From assembly GCF_049673005.1 (NCBI RefSeq), contig NZ_JBATXB010000102.1, positions 1 through 16,199 on the forward strand: a stretch of DNA of 16,199 nucleotides, read 5' to 3'. This DNA comes from Carnobacterium_A sp049673005 (lineage in GTDB: Bacteria > Bacillota > Bacilli > Lactobacillales > Carnobacteriaceae). The notes below the pieces were generated by a model. The model had not been told where the DNA came from, did not search any database, and saw nothing but the letters and a program-made list of their open reading frames with translations. This document shows positions 6,798 to 13,961 of the stretch, piece after piece (position 1 is the first letter of the stretch; the number at the start of each line of letters is the position of its first letter). Both the position numbers and the translations under genes were made by a program.

Positions 6798-7967
6798 TTA
6801 CTTTCTTTTTTCTTTTTTTATATTAATAAAATCAATGGCTTTATTGATTTCATCTTGTGCTTCTTCATCTGTTTCTCTATCTAAGACTTCTTTTAAAAAT
6901 TCAATAATCATTTCGTCTTTATAAGAAACAATCTTAGCTATCGACCAAGCTGCAGTTCCACGAATAACCGGACGTGGATCCTTTTCTAAACAATAGAGTA
7001 AATCAGGCAAAGCTGATTTATCACGATAATTTCCTAAAGCAATAATAGCATTTCTTTGTATTGGTTTCTTTCCACGCCATGATCCAGACATGTAGCCAAA
7101 TCTTTCTTTAAATTCTTTGTTACTTATAGTCAGTAAAGGCTTTAATTTTGGCATAACATTTTCTACATCAGGTTCCATTGCAGGATGAAAACCTGCATTT
7201 TTACCTCTATTATATGGACAAACAACTTGGCAAATATCGCAACCATAAATGACATGACCCATCCTTCTACGAAACTCCTCAGGCATCATACCCTTTGTTT
7301 GAGTTTGATAAGAAAGACACTGTTTTGCATTCATGCGCCCATCTCCCAATAAAGCTCCAGTAGGACAAGCATCTACACATCTTGTACAATCCCCACATCC
7401 AAAAGGTATTTCTTCATCAATTGGAAAATCTAAATTTGTTATGATTTCTCCTAGATATACATAAGAACCAAATTCTTCAGTAATTAACAAACCATTTCGA
7501 CCAATAAAGCCCAGTCCTGCTCTTTTTGCAACAGCAACGTCTACTAGTTCACCAGTATCAACCATCGGCTTATAAGTGACTGATTCACCAGCTTCTTTAC
7601 GTATATACTCTATCAATTGATTCATTTTATCTCGTAAAACAACGTGATAGTCTGTTCCCCAAGAGGCGCGTGCAAATTCCCCTCGTCTTTCACCTTTTAT
7701 TCGCTCTGGAGGATTTTCTATTTTAGTCGGATAAGCTAAAGCAATTGAAATAATCGAACGCGGACTTTCAAAGATTAACTCGGGATATATTCGTTCTTGA
7801 ATATTCTTATGTTCAAATCCTGAATGATGACCCTTTTCTTGTTGCGCTATCAATTTTTTTTCTAAATCTAAGAAAGGTTCCGCATTTGTAAACCCGATTT
7901 TATTGATACCTAATCGTTGGCTTTCTTCAATAATTTTTCCTTTCAATTCTGCCTGTAAGACGACCAA
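6798..7967 (-). CDS. queG: Epoxyqueuosine reductase QueG
   Basis: A 389-residue cobalamin- and iron-sulfur-dependent reductase catalysing the last step of queuosine synthesis: reduction of epoxyqueuosine to queuosine at position 34 of GUN-anticodon tRNAs (His, Tyr, Asn, Asp). The N-terminal domain contains PMVDTGELVDVAVAKRAGLG (135-154) with the likely proton donor Asp137. Two [4Fe-4S] clusters are marked by Cys191, 194, 197, 201 and Cys217, 243, 246, 250 (CGDCTRCVDACP and CDICQVVCP). A C-terminal HEAT-like repeat follows (about 300-360). TTG start at 7967 has GGGAGGAG (7976-7983) about 8 nt upstream. It heads an operon with trmL. Length matches B. subtilis QueG. Confidence 0.95.
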   Translation of the reverse strand: MVVLQAELKGKIIEESQRLGINKIGFTNAEPFLDLEKKLIAQQEKGHHSGFEHKNIQERIYPELIFESPRSIISIALAYPTKIENPPERIKGERRGEFARASWGTDYHVVLRDKMNQLIEYIRKEAGESVTYKPMVDTGELVDVAVAKRAGLGFIGRNGLLITEEFGSYVYLGEIITNLDFPIDEEIPFGCGDCTRCVDACPTGALLGDGRMNAKQCLSYQTQTKGMMPEEFRRRMGHVIYGCDICQVVCPYNRGKNAGFHPAMEPDVENVMPKLKPLLTISNKEFKERFGYMSGSWRGKKPIQRNAIIALGNYRDKSALPDLLYCLEKDPRPVIRGTAAWSIAKIVSYKDEMIIEFLKEVLDRETDEEAQDEINKAIDFINIKKEKRK

Positions 7968-8028
7968 AATAATCTACTCCTCCCAACAAAAAATTTTATT
8001 CATTTTGACACTCTAATTTAATAAAGAA

Positions 8029-8075
8029 TAAAAAAACGTATCATTTCGGTGTCCAGCACTGCGAAATGATACGTT
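8029..8075 (-). terminator. Strong intrinsic terminator or attenuator upstream of queG
   Basis: A perfect 14-bp stem pairs 8035-8048 (AACGTATCATTTCG on plus) with 8062-8075, with a 13-nt loop that can add a small GTG/CAC helix. On the minus strand it is followed by seven T (8036-8030). It may end rlmA transcripts, but a promoter-like pair at 8162-8190 lies upstream of it, so it could also attenuate queG. Confidence 0.88.
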
Positions 8076-8102
8076 AATGATGCATTATTAAGTTTCACTA
8101 AC

Positions 8103-8134
8103 TTTTATCAAAATCTGATGGATTCCTGATAAAA
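8103..8134 (-). other. Conserved-looking hairpin in the queG leader
   Basis: TTTTATCA (8103-8110) pairs with TGATAAAA (8127-8134) and an inner AATC/GATT helix extends it over a small bulge. It precedes the terminator at 8029-8075 by about 25 nt. No known riboswitch class is recognisable. Confidence 0.4.
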
Positions 8135-8161
8135 ACGAATGAATAATAATAGCTTATACGT

Positions 8162-8190
8162 AATATAACACCCACAGGAATAACTTGCAA
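8162..8190 (-). promoter_or_regulatory. Candidate promoter of the queG leader
   Basis: Minus strand TTGCAA (8185-8190) and TATATT (8162-8167) are separated by 17 nt. Expected start near 8155 would give a leader of about 187 nt that contains a hairpin and a terminator before queG. Confidence 0.5.
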
Positions 8191-8223
8191 GTTAGAATTC
8201 ATTAAATACTATATATAATTTGC

Positions 8224-8247
8224 GTTATCTAAATTTTTTTAGATAAC
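8224..8247 (-). other. AT-rich hairpin just after the rlmA stop
   Basis: GTTATCTAAA (8224-8233) pairs with TTTAGATAAC (8238-8247) over a 4-nt loop, 9 nt beyond the rlmA stop. It lacks a U-run on the minus strand, so it is more likely a 3'-end stabilising hairpin than a terminator. Confidence 0.4.
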
Positions 8248-8256
8248 TCCTCTTCC

Positions 8257-9111
8257 TTAGGATTTATTCTTGCCAATCAATAACCTTACATCAACTGTTA
8301 TCTTTGCCAAAGGATGATCTGTTGCATATTGTTTAGCTTCTTCACTTGCTCCCCAACTTAATGGCGTCATCATCATTAAATCTAAAAAATTTTCTTTTGT
8401 TAAAGAAAATGAATAACTAATTCGTCTAGTTTCAATTTCTAAGAAGTGCTCTTTAAATTTCTCAATGACTAACTGATTAGAATAAGTTTGTTTTTCTTTT
8501 TGATCGTGATAAAATAATTTTCTTAATTCAATTAAATAATCATTTTCTGGAACTACTTTAATAATTAATCCGTCTTTTTTTAGCAAACGCTCAAATTCTT
8601 CATAATTTGAAGGTGAAAAGATATTTAGAATTGTATCGTATTTTCTAGTTGCAAAAGGAGATTGAGCTAAATCGGCTACGCAAAAAAAAGCACTTGTAAA
8701 ATTCCCAGCAGCTAATTGAATAGCATCTTTTGAAATATCAAATCCGATATTATTTCCAGATAAACCTAACTGTGTTAAATAATCTAGTTGAGAGCCTTCA
8801 CCACAACCTACATCTAACAAGCTACCTCCAGTCTTATGTTCAATGTGACTATAAACAGCTTCTAGTAAAGGGTTAAACAGACCAGCTTGGGCAATGTTAT
8901 ACCTTGCTTCTAACATTTCTCTATTGTACTCATTTTTTGAGCCTTTTAACAAGAAATAAATAGTTCCTTTTTTTGACAAATCAAATGAATGGTCATTTGT
9001 ACATTGTAAACTATTTTTTTCTATCTTTCTAAATTCACAATGACATACTGGACATTCAAAGAGATTCATATTTTTTTTTAAAAATTCATTTGCTGATTCT
9101 ATTTTCTTCAC
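8257..9111 (-). CDS. rlmA: 23S rRNA (guanine-N1)-methyltransferase, RlmA family
   Basis: A 284-residue SAM-dependent methyltransferase with an N-terminal zinc finger (Cys20, Cys23, Cys37, His41), the arrangement that defines RlmA (RrmA/TlrB). Family members methylate N1 of G745 or G748 in 23S rRNA; Gram-positive ones normally target G748, near the macrolide-binding tunnel. SAM motif I is LLDVGCGEGSQ (98-108), and a second conserved segment NIFSPSNYEEFERLLKKDG matches the family's post-catalytic loop. The GTG start at 9111 has GAGG 7 nt upstream; an internal ATG at codon 15 would still leave the zinc finger intact. It is monocistronic with its own -10 TATAAT. Whether the target is 745 or 748 cannot be told from sequence alone. 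Confidence 0.88.
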   Translation of the reverse strand: MKKIESANEFLKKNMNLFECPVCHCEFRKIEKNSLQCTNDHSFDLSKKGTIYFLLKGSKNEYNREMLEARYNIAQAGLFNPLLEAVYSHIEHKTGGSLLDVGCGEGSQLDYLTQLGLSGNNIGFDISKDAIQLAAGNFTSAFFCVADLAQSPFATRKYDTILNIFSPSNYEEFERLLKKDGLIIKVVPENDYLIELRKLFYHDQKEKQTYSNQLVIEKFKEHFLEIETRRISYSFSLTKENFLDLMMMTPLSWGASEEAKQYATDHPLAKITVDVRLLIGKNKS

Positions 9112-9172
9112 ACTCTAGCCTCTTTCTTTACCTCACTGTCTCTTAAAGAACACTCTACTTGTTATTCCTTAT

Positions 9173-9178
9173 ATTATA
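9173..9178 (-). promoter_or_regulatory. -10 element of the rlmA promoter
   Basis: A consensus TATAAT on the minus strand, 61 nt upstream of the GTG. The -35 region is poor (TGATTT-like), so only the -10 is called. Confidence 0.45.
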
Positions 9179-9180
9179 TC

Positions 9181-9596
9181 ATTTTTAAGAGTTTAAATCA
9201 TAACATTTCAAAGTCATTTTTTTACAGTTTATTTATATCTAGTTAAAATAAAATAGTATTATTTATCACTTTTCTAGCCAGAATGTTTTAAGTGCGCTAA
9301 TAAGATACTTTAGAAAGGGTGATTAAAATACCACAGGGTATAACTGATTTCCTTCTTTCTTTAAAGAATCTAGATTTTTCACTTTGAAAAAACATTAACT
9401 ATTGCTAACACTTTTCTTGAAATTCATTATAAAAATACCGAATAATATCTATTCTTATTTCTTAGGCTGAAGAATGTATGAACAGTTTTTCTGAAAAAAT
9501 AAATGAATTGAAAATTATTATCTAAGAAAACTATCATTCAGAAATAAACATTTAAATTTCAAGTACTATCTATCTTTTTTTTTAAAAACAAAAACA
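9181..9596. other. AT-rich intergenic stretch with no gene found
   Basis: About 415 nt without an open frame of useful length, ribosome site or RNA gene that I can recognise on either strand. It contains some 8-bp inverted repeats (for example 9458-9465 with 9522-9529, and 9488-9495 with 9537-9544), which at this base composition are expected by chance. Confidence 0.5.
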
Positions 9597-9642
9597 AAAG
9601 ACCTAAAAAACTAAGAAATAAATTCTAATTTTTTAGGTCTTT
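9585..9642 (-). terminator. Terminator of the DUF969-DUF979-pcp-GGCT operon
   Basis: A perfect 14-bp stem, AAAGACCTAAAAAA (9597-9610) with TTTTTTAGGTCTTT (9629-9642), ends 12 nt from the last stop codon. On the minus strand it runs into TTTTGTTTTTGTTTTT. Confidence 0.9.
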
Positions 9643-9653
9643 AGTGTTTGCAA

Positions 9654-10100
9654 TTATTCAGATTTTGGCCAAGAACCTTCTTTTATATGAGTAGCTAATT
9701 CCAAGAATTTTACATCTTTCTTTTCACAATAAAAATAAACAAAAACTTCTAAAAGATCATACTTATTACTATCAGCATTCCAGACTTCAGCTGCATTAAT
9801 CTCTCTAACGTATTCATTGTTAAATGAACTTTGACCATAATAATTTTCTAAGTTATCTAAAGCAGTAATTGTTTCTTCAAAATCTATTAAGTTATAAACT
9901 TCACCATAAACCCAACTCATATTATTTTCATCTGAGATTACAGCAGGATATCCTTTATACGGTAAATCATAAAGTGAAGCTTTTATCCTTCCTTTTTTTG
10001 CCCCACCTTTTACTTTTCCTTCCAAGTACAAAGAGTGGTTGTGCTTGCCTACCTTTAAACTGCCATAAACAAAAATAGGCAACTGCTGTGACTCTTTCAT
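9654..10100 (-). CDS. Gamma-glutamylcyclotransferase-like (GGCT/AIG2 fold) protein
   Basis: A 148-residue GGCT-like protein. The fold's substrate-binding loop is FVYGSLKVG (10-18); conserved YPAV (51-54), VYGEVYNLIDFEE (64-76) and LDNLENYY (81-88) follow. Glu85 lies where the catalytic Glu of GGCT enzymes is found. Such enzymes release 5-oxoproline from gamma-glutamyl amines or dipeptides, though some members are only fold relatives. I chose ATG 10100, one base after the pcp stop, with GGAGGTG 12 nt upstream; an upstream in-frame TTG at 10121 would overlap pcp and place the ribosome site inside the coding region. Last gene of the operon; the linkage with pyroglutamyl peptidase supports an oxoproline-related role. 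The exact substrate is unknown. Confidence 0.82.
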   Translation of the reverse strand: MKESQQLPIFVYGSLKVGKHNHSLYLEGKVKGGAKKGRIKASLYDLPYKGYPAVISDENNMSWVYGEVYNLIDFEETITALDNLENYYGQSSFNNEYVREINAAEVWNADSNKYDLLEVFVYFYCEKKDVKFLELATHIKEGSWPKSE

Positions 10101-10101
10101 A

Positions 10102-10749
10102 CTAGTGAATAGCACCTCCAATTGCTTTCAAATCTTCTTTTCCATCAAAACTAACAATCGCCTCAATAGCTGCTGTTAAACCTCTAGTAATGTCATCTAG
10201 ACTCATAAAAGGTTGATTAGATTGTTTTACTACCTGTTCTGGAATGAAAGGCACATGAATAAAACCAGCTTTAATATCAGGGAAATCCATATCAATCATA
10301 AATTGTACTTGATACATAATATGATTACATACAAAAGTTCCGGCTGTATTTGAAACAATACTGGGTATACCTATACCTTGCATAGCTGTTACCATTGCTT
10401 TAATAGGCAACTGCGTAAAATAAGCATTTTTCCCGGTTTTCTGAATAACTAAATCAATTGGCTGATTTCCTTCATTATCTGGAATTCGAGCATCATCAAT
10501 ATTTATAGCAACTCGTTCAGGCGAAATAGCAAATCTTCCTCCGGCTTGTCCTATATTTAAGACAACATCTGGATTGAATTCATTTATAGCTTCTTTCACA
10601 ACAAAGGCTGATTTCCCAAAAACTGTTGGTATTTCTAATTTTTTTATTTCCGCTCCATTAATCGTATCTGCTAACATCTTAACCGCTTCAAGTGCTGGAT
10701 TGATTTTTTCACCGCCAAAAGGATCAAATCCTGTTACTAAAATTTTCAT
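10102..10749 (-). CDS. pcp: Pyroglutamyl-peptidase I (peptidase family C15)
   Basis: A 215-residue cytoplasmic cysteine peptidase that removes N-terminal pyroglutamate (5-oxoproline) from peptides. The N-terminus ILVTGFDPFGG (3-13) is diagnostic. The catalytic triad is visible: Glu78 in SPERVA, Cys141 in NTAGTFVCNHIMY and His165 in GFIHVPF. Length equals the family norm (about 215). ATG 10749 follows the DUF979 stop by 46 nt with a modest GGGG-type ribosome site. It is the third gene of an operon with two DUF969/DUF979 membrane proteins and is followed directly by a GGCT-like gene. The neighbours suggest that released 5-oxoproline is transported or further handled. Confidence 0.96.
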   Translation of the reverse strand: MKILVTGFDPFGGEKINPALEAVKMLADTINGAEIKKLEIPTVFGKSAFVVKEAINEFNPDVVLNIGQAGGRFAISPERVAINIDDARIPDNEGNQPIDLVIQKTGKNAYFTQLPIKAMVTAMQGIGIPSIVSNTAGTFVCNHIMYQVQFMIDMDFPDIKAGFIHVPFIPEQVVKQSNQPFMSLDDITRGLTAAIEAIVSFDGKEDLKAIGGAIH

Positions 10750-10795
10750 TTTTTTAATACCCCACTTTTCTATTATATTTATTCTTCATATTTAC

Positions 10796-11719
10796 TTAGA
10801 AAACCCAGAAATACATTAAGACAATATGAACTCCAATCATAATGATTGCAAATGGTGCTTGTTCTCTTATTACTCCGTTTGGATTTTTCATTTCTAGCAA
10901 AGCCGCTGGCAAAGCATTAAAGTTTGCAGCCATTGGGGTTAATAGCGTCCCACAAAATCCAGCTGTCATGGCTAATGCTCCTGCAACAACTGGATCACCA
11001 CCTTGAGCTATAACAAATGGAATACCTATTCCAGCTGTTATAACTGTAAATGCAGCAAATCCATTACCCATGATCATTGTAAAAATAACCATTCCTAAGA
11101 CATAGGCTATTACGCCTAATAAACGATTTCCTTCTGGTACAAAAACAGAAATCCCACTAGCAATCACATCACCTACACCAGCTGCTGTAAAAATAACGCC
11201 TAAAGCGGCTAATAACTGAGGCAGTATTCCCGTTATTCCCACTTGTTGAATCATTCTATCTCCGTCTTCTAAAATAAGTTTTGGCTTCGCTTTAGTAATT
11301 AAAACTGCTGTAATTAAAGAAACAATGGCTCCAGCCCCAATACCAACTTGACCACCTAATGGAGTGAGCTGAGTAACTCCTACAGCAACAACAGCTAAAG
11401 AAATAACTGGAATAAATATTTTATTTCCCAATCGATCGCTAGATTTTTTTGCTTCCTCTTCATTAACTGTTTTTATTTTTCCTAAACGGACTTGTTTGAA
11501 TAAAGTTAAAACACCCATTAGCATCAGTAAACCACCACTGATTTCTGAAGGGATAAACTTACCAAAAGCAAAAACAATACCTAATAATAACCAAAATAAG
11601 GCCGTCCCTAAACGGGTAGGGTGAGTGTAATCTTTATAGACCGTAAATGCCGTATATACTAATAAAAATCCAATCATCATAAAAAGAAACTCTAATATAT
11701 TACTTGAAATTATTTCCAC
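10796..11719 (-). CDS. DUF979 family membrane protein (putative transporter subunit)
   Basis: A 307-residue polytopic membrane protein of the DUF979 family, with about nine or ten hydrophobic segments. Residues near the C-terminus form a re-entrant-type pattern (GFCGTLLTPMAANFNALPAA), typical of ion-coupled solute transporters. GTG start 11719 overlaps the DUF969 stop by one base (TAGTG), with AGGAG about 10 nt upstream, so the two are translationally coupled and likely form one complex. Families DUF969 and DUF979 co-occur next to pyroglutamyl peptidase in many Firmicutes, which has led to the idea that they move 5-oxoproline or a related product. Transport and substrate are inferred from context, not seen directly. 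Confidence 0.85.
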   Translation of the reverse strand: MEIISSNILEFLFMMIGFLLVYTAFTVYKDYTHPTRLGTALFWLLLGIVFAFGKFIPSEISGGLLMLMGVLTLFKQVRLGKIKTVNEEEAKKSSDRLGNKIFIPVISLAVVAVGVTQLTPLGGQVGIGAGAIVSLITAVLITKAKPKLILEDGDRMIQQVGITGILPQLLAALGVIFTAAGVGDVIASGISVFVPEGNRLLGVIAYVLGMVIFTMIMGNGFAAFTVITAGIGIPFVIAQGGDPVVAGALAMTAGFCGTLLTPMAANFNALPAALLEMKNPNGVIREQAPFAIIMIGVHIVLMYFWVF

Positions 11720-12426
11720 TAGTCATTTCTCTCCTTTTTTGACGATAAATTTGCTTTTTCACCATATTTTTTTTCTAATTTTTTATCAAAAATTATATTT
11801 GAACTCGTTACGAGAATTAACATAATCAATGCGACTGGTATTGAAGATAGTGCAATTGAAACGGCTGAAACTTTATATCCTAAAGATTCCAAAGTTCCAG
11901 TAATCAATAATACACCTGAAGCAGCTATAAATGTATTTTGTGCAAAGAAGTTTCCATAGTTTTCAGTGGCTGCTGAACGAGCTTTAATTCGCTCAATATC
12001 TACTTCGTCCATAGATCCATATTTTGTTTCTGCAGCAGCTTGAGTCATTGGTTCAACTAATGGACGGATAAATTGAGTATGGCCTTGTACTCGAATAGAG
12101 AAAAATCCTGCTAATTCTCGAATTACCATGTATAATGATAGCAAACGTCCTGGAGTCAATCCTTTCATCTTTTCAATCAATTTTACGGCTTGTTGACGTA
12201 ATCCAAACCTTTCTGTTAGTCCAATCATTGGTAATGTAAGTAAAAACAAAGTAACCAATCTATTAGACACAAATGCATCTCCTAATAATGATAAAAATTC
12301 CACAATGGAAATTCCTGAAACTAATGCAGTGGCTAAAGCAGCAACTAACACTACTGCAATCGTATCAAATTTTAACATAAAGCCTACTACAATAATTAAT
12401 ATTCCTATTAATTTAAAAATCTCCAC
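11719..12426 (-). CDS. DUF969 family membrane protein (putative transporter subunit)
   Basis: A 235-residue membrane protein of the DUF969 family and first gene of the operon. I start it at GTG 12426, giving MEIFKLIGILIIVVGFMLKF, the usual family N-terminus. AGGAG lies 5 nt upstream, whereas the in-frame ATG at 12450 would place that ribosome site inside the gene. Hydrophobic segments fill residues 4-50, 60-75 and 170-215, around a polar central part with conserved-looking VQGHTQFIRPLVEPM (about 115-130) and ARSAATENYGNFFAQN (about 155-170). The C-terminus is charged and cytoplasmic. It pairs with DUF979 by a one-base overlap. Role as half of a split transporter is inferred. Confidence 0.85.
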   Translation of the reverse strand: MEIFKLIGILIIVVGFMLKFDTIAVVLVAALATALVSGISIVEFLSLLGDAFVSNRLVTLFLLTLPMIGLTERFGLRQQAVKLIEKMKGLTPGRLLSLYMVIRELAGFFSIRVQGHTQFIRPLVEPMTQAAAETKYGSMDEVDIERIKARSAATENYGNFFAQNTFIAASGVLLITGTLESLGYKVSAVSIALSSIPVALIMLILVTSSNIIFDKKLEKKYGEKANLSSKKERND

Positions 12427-12431
12427 TTTCT

Positions 12432-12436
12432 CTCCT
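12432..12436 (-). promoter_or_regulatory. Ribosome-binding site deciding the DUF969 start
   Basis: AGGAG on the minus strand lies 5 nt before GTG 12426. The longer open frame beginning at ATG 12450 has no such site upstream. Confidence 0.7.
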
Positions 12437-12467
12437 CTTTTCTTAATCATATTTTAATCTGATTAGA

Positions 12468-12496
12468 ATTATACGCAAAATAAAAAAGAGATGCAA
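12468..12496 (-). promoter_or_regulatory. Promoter of the DUF969-DUF979-pcp-GGCT operon
   Basis: Minus strand TTGCAT (12491-12496) and TATAAT (12468-12473) are separated by 17 nt. The -35 hexamer lies inside the 3' arm of the terminator of the preceding gene. Confidence 0.7.
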
Positions 12497-12525
12497 CCCA
12501 TAATTTAAAGTCGCTATCTCTTTTT
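12482..12525 (-). terminator. Terminator of the aspartate aminotransferase gene
   Basis: On the minus strand GAGAT-A-GCGAC pairs with GTTGC-ATCTC (plus 12510-12520 and 12488-12497) with a one-base bulge and one G-U pair, followed by a run of six T. It begins 8 nt after the stop codon. Confidence 0.88.
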
Positions 12526-12528
12526 CAT

Positions 12529-13794
12529 CTAATTTCTTACTAGTATTACTTTTTTTAGACTTATCATTTCAATACATAATCCAATGATATCCATTGCTTT
12601 TTCTAAATCTGCTAATTCTACTGAAGTAGGAGCTAAACGGATACTATTATCTTTAGGATTATTCCCATTTGGATAAGTTGCTCCAGCTTTAGTTACCTTA
12701 ACTCCAATTTTGTCTAATGATTTAACAATTTCCGTTGCACAACCATCTAAAGTTGTTAAGTGAACAAAATAACCACCTTTTGGATTCGTCCAAGTTAATA
12801 GGTTACTTTCTTTAAATCGCTCATTTAATTTTTTTTGAATTAAATCAAATTTAGGTTTTAAAATAGATGCGTGCTTTTCCATATGTTTTGCTATTTGATT
12901 GCTGTTATTTAAAAATTTAACATGTCGCATTTGATTCAATTTATCATAACCAATAGTTTGGTAACTTAATTCATTGCTCAATAATTTTATATTTTTTTCT
13001 GAAGCAGCTATCGCTGATACTCCTGCTCCTGGAAACGTAATTTTTGAAGTTGAACAAAACATCCACGGTCGCTCTGGGTAACCTGCTTTTTTACAAGCAG
13101 CTAAGATATTTTTAGCAACTCTAGTGTCATTGGTTAAATGATGAACCGCATAAGCATTATCCCACATTATCGTAAAATCAGAAGCTCTTGTTTTCATTTT
13201 AGCTAAACGGTCAACAACTTCATCTGAATAGATAATACCTGTAGGGTTACTATACGTAGGTACACACCAGATCCCTTTTATTGCTGCATCTTTTGATACC
13301 AAACGCTCAACTTCATCCATATCTGGACCATTTTCATCCATTTTAATTGGAATCATTTCGATTCCTAACTTTTCAGTCATTGAAAAATGACGATCGTATC
13401 CTGGGCTTGGGCATAAAAATTTAACAGATTTTTCTGCATTCCAAGAAGATGGACTTGTAAATAATTTACTCGTTAAAACTAAATACATTAGACTTAGACT
13501 TGAGTTCCCTCCAATAAGAGTCTCTTTACTTGTTGCTCCTAAAATAGTAGAAAATAGTTCCTTTGCCTCTGAAATACCTGTTAGTTCTCCATAATTTCGA
13601 ATATCTATATTCCCTTGACTCAAAAAATCTTCTGGCTTATATAATAATCCCAACATTGGTTCAGATAACGCTAACTGATTAACACTTGGAATTCCTCGTG
13701 TTATATTTAAATCCATTGGTTCTTCAAGATAATTCTTATATTCTTTTTCTAAAACAGATAATCTCTGGCTAAATTGTTCGTTTAATGAATTCAT
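12529..13794 (-). CDS. aspT: PLP-dependent aminotransferase, class Ic aspartate aminotransferase type
   Basis: A 421-residue fold-type I PLP enzyme of the Aminotran_MocR/class Ic group, of which Corynebacterium AspT is the studied member. It should interconvert aspartate plus 2-oxoglutarate with oxaloacetate plus glutamate. The PLP Lys is Lys251 in CSTSKITFPGAGVS; NPTG (183-186) and IMWDNAY with Asp212 contact the cofactor; NSIRLAPTS near residue 390 supplies the carboxylate-binding Arg. N-terminal LNITRGIPS (29-37) is typical of class Ic. ATG 13794 has AGAGG 9 nt upstream. It has its own promoter (13835-13863) and terminator. Lying beside pckA, it probably connects aspartate to oxaloacetate. 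Alanine-type specificity is a weaker alternative. Confidence 0.85.
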   Translation of the reverse strand: MNSLNEQFSQRLSVLEKEYKNYLEEPMDLNITRGIPSVNQLALSEPMLGLLYKPEDFLSQGNIDIRNYGELTGISEAKELFSTILGATSKETLIGGNSSLSLMYLVLTSKLFTSPSSWNAEKSVKFLCPSPGYDRHFSMTEKLGIEMIPIKMDENGPDMDEVERLVSKDAAIKGIWCVPTYSNPTGIIYSDEVVDRLAKMKTRASDFTIMWDNAYAVHHLTNDTRVAKNILAACKKAGYPERPWMFCSTSKITFPGAGVSAIAASEKNIKLLSNELSYQTIGYDKLNQMRHVKFLNNSNQIAKHMEKHASILKPKFDLIQKKLNERFKESNLLTWTNPKGGYFVHLTTLDGCATEIVKSLDKIGVKVTKAGATYPNGNNPKDNSIRLAPTSVELADLEKAMDIIGLCIEMISLKKVILVRN

Positions 13795-13834
13795 AAGTCT
13801 ATTCCTCTTCTCTTTAATAACCGTCTTTTATAGA

Positions 13835-13863
13835 ATTATAGCGAAACTCTACTCATTTATCAA
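13835..13863 (-). promoter_or_regulatory. Promoter of the aminotransferase gene
   Basis: Minus strand TTGATA (13858-13863) and TATAAT (13835-13840) are separated by 17 nt, about 40 nt before the ATG. Confidence 0.7.
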
Positions 13864-13913
13864 AGTTATTTGTAAAGAAAATGAACCTAGCTGAGGTAGT
13901 GTTATTTACTATA

Positions 13914-13955
13914 ATATAAAAAAGAATAGCTCAAAGTTAGTCCAATAAACAGCAT
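13914..13955 (-). terminator. Weak candidate terminator of pckA
   Basis: On the minus strand ATGCT can pair with AGC(T)AT across a long loop, followed by TCTTTTTT. The stem is short, so some read-through into the aminotransferase gene is possible. Confidence 0.35.
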
Positions 13956-13961
13956 ATTAAA

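Noticed and set aside
8029..8160. preQ1 or T-box riboswitch before queG
   Set aside because: No T-box antiterminator GGUGG-type core and no preQ1 pseudoknot pattern is visible; kept only as an unclassified leader.
9458..9544. Interleaved 8-bp inverted repeats resembling a pseudoknot
   Set aside because: At this AT content several such 8-bp matches are expected by chance in 500 nt, and no promoter or terminator frames them.
9869..10078. 69-codon open frame antisense to the GGCT-like gene
   Set aside because: Falls wholly within a supported gene and has low-complexity content.
10574..10819. 81-codon open frame antisense to pcp and across the pcp/DUF979 gap
   Set aside because: Shadow of pcp; no ribosome site and no protein features beyond chance hydrophobic runs.
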